Assembly (NCBI GenBank): GCA_947454055.1
Contig: CANGIS010000020.1
Coordinates: 1-46,243, forward strand
From: Hyphomicrobiales bacterium
Lineage (GTDB): Bacteria > Pseudomonadota > Alphaproteobacteria > Rhizobiales > Beijerinckiaceae
Length of the DNA stretch: 46,243 nucleotides
Direction of reading: 5' to 3'
Shown in pieces: positions 41,872-46,243 of this stretch. Every line of letters begins with the position of its first letter. The stretch's first letter is position 1. Under the pieces are notes generated by a model that had not been told where the DNA came from, searched no databases, and saw only the letters and a list, made by a program, of their open reading frames with translations. A program made the translations under genes and the position numbers.

Positions 41872-43187
41872 CGTTCCCGCGCTCCATTCATCATGGAGCG
41901 GGCAATCGGCTCGAAAAGATAGGAAATCAGCTTTCGTTTGCCGGTGACGATATCGGCTGTTGCGGTCATGCCGGGCGTAATCGGAATATTGCCCTTCAAT
42001 GTTTTAAGCGCTGTTGATGTGAGGCTAACCCGAAACACATAGGCCCAGCTTTTGTCAGTGGCGTTGATCGTATCGCCGCTAATGTCGCGCACGGTACCGT
42101 AGCCCAACGCATAACGCTCGGCTGGATAAGCGTCGAATTTCAAGTAAACGGGTTGGTCCTTTTCCAAAAAGGATGCTTCCTCGGTCGGTAGTTGCCCTTC
42201 AAATTCAAACGCCTCGTTGAGTGGGATAAGCTTGGCGAGAGCGTCTCCTGCCGCAATTCGACCCCCGACCGTTTTGACTTTGAGATCCTCTATTTTACCC
42301 GAAACTGGAGCTGGGATCGCGGAATAGGCCAGATTGCGGGTGACCACCGCGAGATGCGTTTTTAAATCGGTAAGGTCTCGGTCGGATGATTCAAGCGACG
42401 TTGTCCAATCCTGCCGGATCGCGGCAAGTTTGGCCTGACGATTGGCTTGAAGTTCGCGGATATGCGCCGATTTAACGAAGATATCGCGTTCTTGCACGGT
42501 CTTCTCGCGGCGAAGCTCTTCATAAGATTGCGTCTTCTTAGCAAACTCGCTTTGGCTGAGATTGCCATTGGCCTGCAAAGTGGAGGCGGCGTCGAAGAGT
42601 TTTTGTTCCAGCGCCAACAAAACAGCATTTTTTTCGATCCGAGCGGCGGACACCTCGCCATCGGCCTCAGCCGAAGCCAAACTGGCATCCAATTCGGCGA
42701 TCGATGCCGCCAGATTATAAAGTTCTGCCGTCAGCAAGGCTTCCGTTGTCCCGCGGCGGTTGACGGGCAGCTGGGACAGCCTAAGACGGGTGAGCGCCTT
42801 GTCGGTAAAGGTAGCGTTAGCCGGATCATTCGCGTCGAGTGTGGCAAGCTCGGCGGTGAGTTTGGCGATGGTGGCTTCCAACCGCCCAATCCGGTCGGCC
42901 ATCTGCTCCGCTTCGGCTCTTTGATCGGTTTGATCGAGCACGAACAGGACATCGCCTTGCTCGACCGTTTGTCCGTCTCGGACACGGATTTCGGTAACAC
43001 GACCATCGACCTGAGATTGCACCTGACGGACCGAACCAATCGGCACGATCTTGCCCGTCCCTCGGGCAACAATTTCAATTTCGGCAATGAAGCTGCCAAT
43101 GATCGCCAACACGATCAGGGCGCACAAGATCAGCGTGGAAAGCCTTAGCGTTGGCGAGGGACCGGAAAGCGCAAGTGCATCACGCAT
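41868..43187 (-). CDS. HlyD-type membrane fusion protein (type I secretion adaptor)
   Basis: About 439 residues. A short cytoplasmic tail, one transmembrane helix (LILCALIVLAIIGSFIA), then the first biotinyl-lipoyl half (QSQVDGRVTEIRVRDGQTVEQGDVL), a long coiled-coil hairpin (roughly 95-270), the second half IPAPVSGKIEDLKVKTVGGRI and the beta-barrel part. The C-terminal ITPGMTATADIVTGKR is the HlyD-type signature. It pairs with the ABC exporter whose gene overlaps it by eight bases. ATG 43187 is favoured; an in-frame GTG about 30 codons upstream lies inside the ABC gene. Confidence 0.93.
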   Translation of the reverse strand: MRDALALSGPSPTLRLSTLILCALIVLAIIGSFIAEIEIVARGTGKIVPIGSVRQVQSQVDGRVTEIRVRDGQTVEQGDVLFVLDQTDQRAEAEQMADRIGRLEATIAKLTAELATLDANDPANATFTDKALTRLRLSQLPVNRRGTTEALLTAELYNLAASIAELDASLASAEADGEVSAARIEKNAVLLALEQKLFDAASTLQANGNLSQSEFAKKTQSYEELRREKTVQERDIFVKSAHIRELQANRQAKLAAIRQDWTTSLESSDRDLTDLKTHLAVVTRNLAYSAIPAPVSGKIEDLKVKTVGGRIAAGDALAKLIPLNEAFEFEGQLPTEEASFLEKDQPVYLKFDAYPAERYALGYGTVRDISGDTINATDKSWAYVFRVSLTSTALKTLKGNIPITPGMTATADIVTGKRKLISYLFEPIARSMMNGARER

Positions 43188-44868
43188 AGGCCAAAGCTCC
43201 GGTCGCTGCTGAGGATTGCAACGTGGTGCTGCTATTGGCCTCACCAAGGGCAATGACAAGCGTCGGCGTCGCGACAATATCGGGGCGGTGGGTGATCACG
43301 ATAATCGCCATCTGCTTGGCCAGCATCTCAAGCGCCGTCATGACCTGTTGCCCCGTATCACGGTCGAGCGCACTGGTCGGTTCGTCGAGGATCAGGACGG
43401 CGGGGTTGAGCAGCAGCGTTCGCGCCAAGGCCAGTCGTTGGCCTTGCCCGCCTGAGAGATGTACACTGCCATCACCGATCACCGTATCAAGACCATTGGG
43501 AAGGTCACGCACGACATCGGCTAATGCGGCGTGGTCGAGCGCTTGCCAGCAAGCGGCATCTTCCGCACGGGCGGCAAAATGCAGGTTTTCGCGGATGGTG
43601 CCGTTAAACAGTTCCGGCATTTGCGGAACATAGGCCACAAGACGTCGGTAATCGCTTGGGGCGAAACTGGTCAATGGCTTCCTCGATAGCGTGATCGCGC
43701 CTTCACCCGCCGACAGCAGCCCCGCCATCACCCGTGCCAGCGTGGTTTTGCCACAACCGGAGGGGCCGACGATGAGGGACAGTCCGGTTGGCTCGAACTT
43801 AGCCGTCAAATTTTGAAAAAGCGGCTTGCCGCCGGGATAGGCAAAGCCAACGCCTTCAAGGCAAAGTCCGGTTTGAGGATGAAACTGGAGCGGCCTCAGC
43901 ACGGCTTCAGGCTCTGCCGCCTCAAGCAGCAACTCGCCGACGCGTCTCCGTGCAATTTGAACATTTTGCCACGTGTCCCACAATTTGGCGAGACCAAGGA
44001 TGGGCCCGGACACATAGCCGGAGAGCAGATGAAACGAGACCAATTGGCCCAGCGTCATGTCATGCGCCAGAACTTCCCGCGCCCCAAAAAAGATCACGAT
44101 GGCGACCAGTGCCTTATCGAATAGGCTCGATACGCTCCGTCCGCTTAGCGCCATGTTTTGGGCAACCAGCATCTGGCGCATATTTTCGGTTAGGCTTTGA
44201 TCAAGCCGATCCAAGGCGTGATGTTCCGCACCTAAAGATTTGAGCGTGATGAGGTGATTAAAACTCTCTACCAACCGCGCATTGTGGAAGGAGCCTGCCA
44301 AAAACGCCCGGTCAAAGCGGCGACGCTCCAACGGCCCGAAGATGAAATAAAGCGCTAATTGCAGTGGAATGGCCAAAAGTAAAATGCCCGTCAGAAATGG
44401 GCTGATCGTATAAAGCACCCCGGCATAAACCAAGGAGAATCCGGCATCAAGCAACAGGCCGGAGGTTGTATAGACGATGAAGGCCTGCACCTTCTCAATC
44501 TCGCCAATCCGCGCCAGAATTTGCCCAACGGGCCAGCGCTGCAACGTGGCCAGCGGTAGATGCAGAATATGCCGCAAGGCCCGCAAAGCGAGGTCACGCC
44601 CGATGCCCATGCCGATCCATGTGCCAAGCCGCCCCGCAGTGAAGCCGAGTAGGGCTTCAAACGCCGCCACCGCGAGAAGCAGCACGAGGATAATCGCGAG
44701 GCTCTCGGCGCGTTGATAAGGCAGGATACGGTCGATAATCGCCTGCATCGCGAAGGGGCTGACAAGCGCGAGCAGGCGGAGGACGATGGAAAGGGTTGCC
44801 GCTTCCGCAAACTGTACCGTGCGGCCGGAGAAGGAGCGGCGGAACCAAGCGAGGGGGAGGAGCGACAT
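43180..44868 (-). CDS. Type I secretion ABC exporter lacking an N-terminal peptidase domain
   Basis: About 562 residues: six-helix ABC transmembrane domain, then one cassette with Walker A GPSGCGKTT, signature LSGGQGQRLALAR, Walker B LILDEPTSALD and switch His in VITHRPD. The transmembrane part (opening LPLAWFRRSF, then RLLALVSPFAMQAIIDRILPY) aligns with HlyB/bacteriocin-exporter proteins just after the point where those have a C39 or C39-like domain. That domain is missing altogether, so it does not process a double-glycine leader. A TTG four codons upstream (44880) overlaps the CPBP stop as TTGA; the ATG at 44868 is used. Adjacent HlyD-type adaptor and small peptide indicate peptide export. 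Confidence 0.93.
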   Translation of the reverse strand: MSLLPLAWFRRSFSGRTVQFAEAATLSIVLRLLALVSPFAMQAIIDRILPYQRAESLAIILVLLLAVAAFEALLGFTAGRLGTWIGMGIGRDLALRALRHILHLPLATLQRWPVGQILARIGEIEKVQAFIVYTTSGLLLDAGFSLVYAGVLYTISPFLTGILLLAIPLQLALYFIFGPLERRRFDRAFLAGSFHNARLVESFNHLITLKSLGAEHHALDRLDQSLTENMRQMLVAQNMALSGRSVSSLFDKALVAIVIFFGAREVLAHDMTLGQLVSFHLLSGYVSGPILGLAKLWDTWQNVQIARRRVGELLLEAAEPEAVLRPLQFHPQTGLCLEGVGFAYPGGKPLFQNLTAKFEPTGLSLIVGPSGCGKTTLARVMAGLLSAGEGAITLSRKPLTSFAPSDYRRLVAYVPQMPELFNGTIRENLHFAARAEDAACWQALDHAALADVVRDLPNGLDTVIGDGSVHLSGGQGQRLALARTLLLNPAVLILDEPTSALDRDTGQQVMTALEMLAKQMAIIVITHRPDIVATPTLVIALGEANSSTTLQSSAATGALAYA

Positions 44869-44876
44869 ATCTAACT

Positions 44877-45596
44877 TCAAGAGCCGAATATGAATTTATA
44901 AACGGCGCTCGAAAATGGTCCTACCGATAAGACGCCATTACCAATGGCATGGAACAGTAACGGCCAAAAGATACCGCCACTACGTAACCGCATCCATGTG
45001 AGAGCAAGAGCTGCTGGCGCAAGGGCCAAAGGCCTCAATATCCCAATATCGCTGGGCAAATGGGCAAGCATGAACGCCAAGCTAATGAAGTATAATGTGG
45101 CTTTTGCTTCAACGCCGTTTCGCTCTAAAGCCGTTATGCCTAGTCCGCGCCAAATGACTTCTTCTTGGATCGGAACGAGCACGGCGAGAAAAAATATGAC
45201 GGATAGGGCTGGCGAATGCCCGTTAACGGCTTCCGATGGTAAAGGGAGCGAAAAGAGTAAACGCGCGATAAAATGAGGTATAGCCATCATGAAGGGCGAA
45301 CACAGCACAAGCGGAATAAACACCCAATGGAAATTCCCAAAACGAATGAACGTCCGCAAGTTAAATCCAAAATGTCGAGCCAATAATCGAACCACGACCA
45401 CAGTCATGGCGACGGCCAGCACAGATTGAACCACATCAAACACCGACAGATCATTAGGGCTACGCTTTACAAGGCTGGTCCATGCGTCATGGGCTGTAAT
45501 CTTAATAAACCAGAACGACGTATCGGTGACCGCATTCGCCAGCTCGAGAGAGATGACTGGAAGGCCATAGCAGATAAGTATTATGATAGCAGTCAT
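44877..45596 (-). CDS. CPBP-family intramembrane metalloprotease
   Basis: 239 residues with about seven hydrophobic segments. The CPBP/ABI motifs are present: QEEVIWRG (EExxxR), AFMLAHLP (FxxxH) and LLFHAIGN (HxxxN). The CAAX-protease-like family includes Rce1-type enzymes and bacteriocin-cluster proteins known to act in immunity or maturation in Gram-positives. In this operon it sits between a tiny membrane protein and an exporter that lacks a peptidase domain, so either leader removal or self-protection is possible. ATG 45596; ribosome binding site weak. Ends adjacent to the ABC exporter gene. Confidence 0.88.
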   Translation of the reverse strand: MTAIIILICYGLPVISLELANAVTDTSFWFIKITAHDAWTSLVKRSPNDLSVFDVVQSVLAVAMTVVVVRLLARHFGFNLRTFIRFGNFHWVFIPLVLCSPFMMAIPHFIARLLFSLPLPSEAVNGHSPALSVIFFLAVLVPIQEEVIWRGLGITALERNGVEAKATLYFISLAFMLAHLPSDIGILRPLALAPAALALTWMRLRSGGIFWPLLFHAIGNGVLSVGPFSSAVYKFIFGS

Positions 45597-45608
45597 TACA
45601 AATATCCA

Positions 45609-45797
45609 TTAATTTTTTTTGATATAAAAATTTTTAGTTAAAAAAATAAATATAATATAATATATTATAAAATTAAATGAAATGGATATAATATAATTTA
45701 AATATATATTTTCAAATATATTTGGTCGTATAAACATTTGAATTAAAATTGAAAATATAAATGAAGCAATAGCCGTTTTTAAATCTATTTTTTTCAC
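45609..45797 (-). CDS. Small AT-rich membrane protein, candidate immunity protein
   Basis: 62 residues, two hydrophobic segments (about 9-24 and 32-54), basic at both ends (MKKIDLK, FYIKKN). GTG start at 45797 with GAGGAG six bases upstream, the best sign that it is real. By hand count the segment is only about 13% GC, far below its neighbours, suggesting recent transfer. No family is recognised. Small basic two-helix membrane proteins encoded next to bacteriocin peptides often give self-immunity, so this is the proposed role. It lies 54 bases after the peptide gene and 12 bases before the CPBP gene. Confidence 0.65.
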   Translation of the reverse strand: MKKIDLKTAIASFIFSILIQMFIRPNIFENIYLNYIISISFNFIIYYIIFIFLTKNFYIKKN

Positions 45798-45815
45798 AGC
45801 GAACTCCTCAATGAA

Positions 45816-45844
45816 AACCCTGCCAGCCGCAAGCTAGCAGGGTT
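45816..45844 (-). terminator. Hairpin between peptide gene and small membrane gene (possible attenuator)
   Basis: A 12-bp stem (45833-45844 with 45816-45827, one G-T pair) and 5-base loop; on the minus strand it is followed by only two to four T residues. It may stop part of the transcription and leave the peptide message in excess. It lies 7 bases after the peptide stop. Confidence 0.6.
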
Positions 45845-45851
45845 GTTGGCA

Positions 45852-46154
45852 TCATCTGTTAGGACCTCTAACGTCAGCTTGAAGACAGCCGACCTCATGT
45901 CCAACGCCAGCGGAAGCCGCACCGGCAATGGCACCCAGTAAAGCTCCCGGCCCAGTTATTGCGCCTCCAACGGCACCTACCAACGCTCCAGCTCCCAAAG
46001 CAGAAAATGCTCCGCTGAAGGTCGTGCAACTTTGACCGGATATTGTGCTGTTATAATCGCGGCCACCACCACCGCCCCCACCACCAAAAAACTCCGTGGT
46101 CAACGTTGGCATCAAACCGAATTTATCATTCCGTTGGTTCACTTCCACCCGCAT
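45852..46154 (-). CDS. Glycine-zipper bacteriocin-like precursor peptide
   Basis: 100 residues. The N-terminal 23 residues contain the only lysine (K11). G24-G31 is a run of eight glycines. A hydrophobic Gly/Ala-rich segment (about 48-85) has two zippers, G56/G60/G64/G68 and G70/G74/G78. Two cysteines, C43 and C90, flank it and could form a disulfide. The layout resembles class II microcins and the Caulobacter CdzC/CdzD glycine-zipper proteins. No C39 leader motif is convincing. ATG 46154 has GGGAG seven bases upstream. It is first in the operon with exporter, adaptor and HlyC-type acyltransferase. Not recognised as a known named peptide. Toxicity is inferred. Confidence 0.75.
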   Translation of the reverse strand: MRVEVNQRNDKFGLMPTLTTEFFGGGGGGGGRDYNSTISGQSCTTFSGAFSALGAGALVGAVGGAITGPGALLGAIAGAASAGVGHEVGCLQADVRGPNR

Positions 46155-46194
46155 TTCTCATCTCCCATTGATTGATCTATTGGCACTAAACAAA

Positions 46195-46223
46195 GGCAAG
46201 AAAGCGCCGAAATGTCCCTTGCC
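46195..46223. repeat. Inverted repeat upstream of the peptide gene
   Basis: GGCAAG (46195-46200) and CTTGCC (46218-46223) are 17 bases apart, in the region that should carry the peptide operon promoter. Could be an operator or a hairpin in the leader. The sequence after 46235 is a run of eight C at the very end, which may be a contig edge. Confidence 0.3.
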
Positions 46224-46243
46224 GCTGAGTAATATCCCCCCCC

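Noticed and set aside
41392-46154. RTX toxin operon
   Set aside because: HlyC, HlyB-like and HlyD-like genes are present, but no GGxGxDxUx repeats or large toxin gene occur in the window; the exporter also lacks the C39-like domain of HlyB.
46077-46154. Classical double-glycine leader in the peptide
   Set aside because: The residues before the first GG do not match the usual LSxxELxxIxGG pattern well, and no C39 peptidase is encoded here.

Overview
The window is a mid-GC alphaproteobacterial chromosome segment. The lineage call rests on the gene order rnpB - dcw cluster (rsmH to ftsZ) - lpxC - bamD - recN - ligA, the FtsZ form with a long disordered linker and a C-terminal conserved peptide, the ArsR-methyltransferase/metF pair, and a dispersed repeat of the CGTCATTGCGAGCG type that is common in this class. 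I cannot name the genus from sequence alone.

Layout. Positions 1-9.7 kb hold housekeeping and metabolic genes: a partial gene end with its terminator, a CAU tRNA, ettA, a DoxX-family protein, an MgtC/DUF4010 membrane protein, AMP nucleosidase, a DMT-family exporter, an ArsR-methyltransferase regulator with a palindromic operator in front of it, metF, a small conserved protein and a small lytic transglycosylase. RNase P RNA lies at about 9755-10142. From about 10.28 to 28.3 kb runs the complete peptidoglycan/division cluster rsmH-ftsL-ftsI-murE-murF-mraY-murD-ftsW-murG-murC-murB-ddl-ftsQ-ftsA-ftsZ, all on the plus strand and mostly joined by ATGA/GTGA overlaps. No mraZ precedes it. A strong terminator follows ftsZ, then come lpxC, bamD, recN and ligA.

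After ligA a block of direct and inverted repeats separates it from a minus-strand group: an M24 aminopeptidase P, prmA, and an EmrB/EmrA-type drug exporter pair. A plus-strand M19 dipeptidase follows.

The last 5 kb (41.4-46.2 kb, minus strand) is the accessory part and the most interesting. It reads as one operon: a 100-residue glycine-zipper peptide with a run of eight glycines, two cysteines and one lysine; a very AT-rich 62-residue membrane protein; a CPBP-family membrane protease; an ABC exporter without an N-terminal C39 or C39-like domain; an HlyD-type adaptor; and an HlyC-family toxin-activating lysine acyltransferase. No RTX protein is present. I read this as a candidate secreted glycine-zipper bacteriocin system (architecture reminiscent of Caulobacter Cdz) combined with an RTX-type acyltransferase and a CPBP protease. 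That combination is, to my knowledge, not described. The function is inferred and the individual family calls are well supported.
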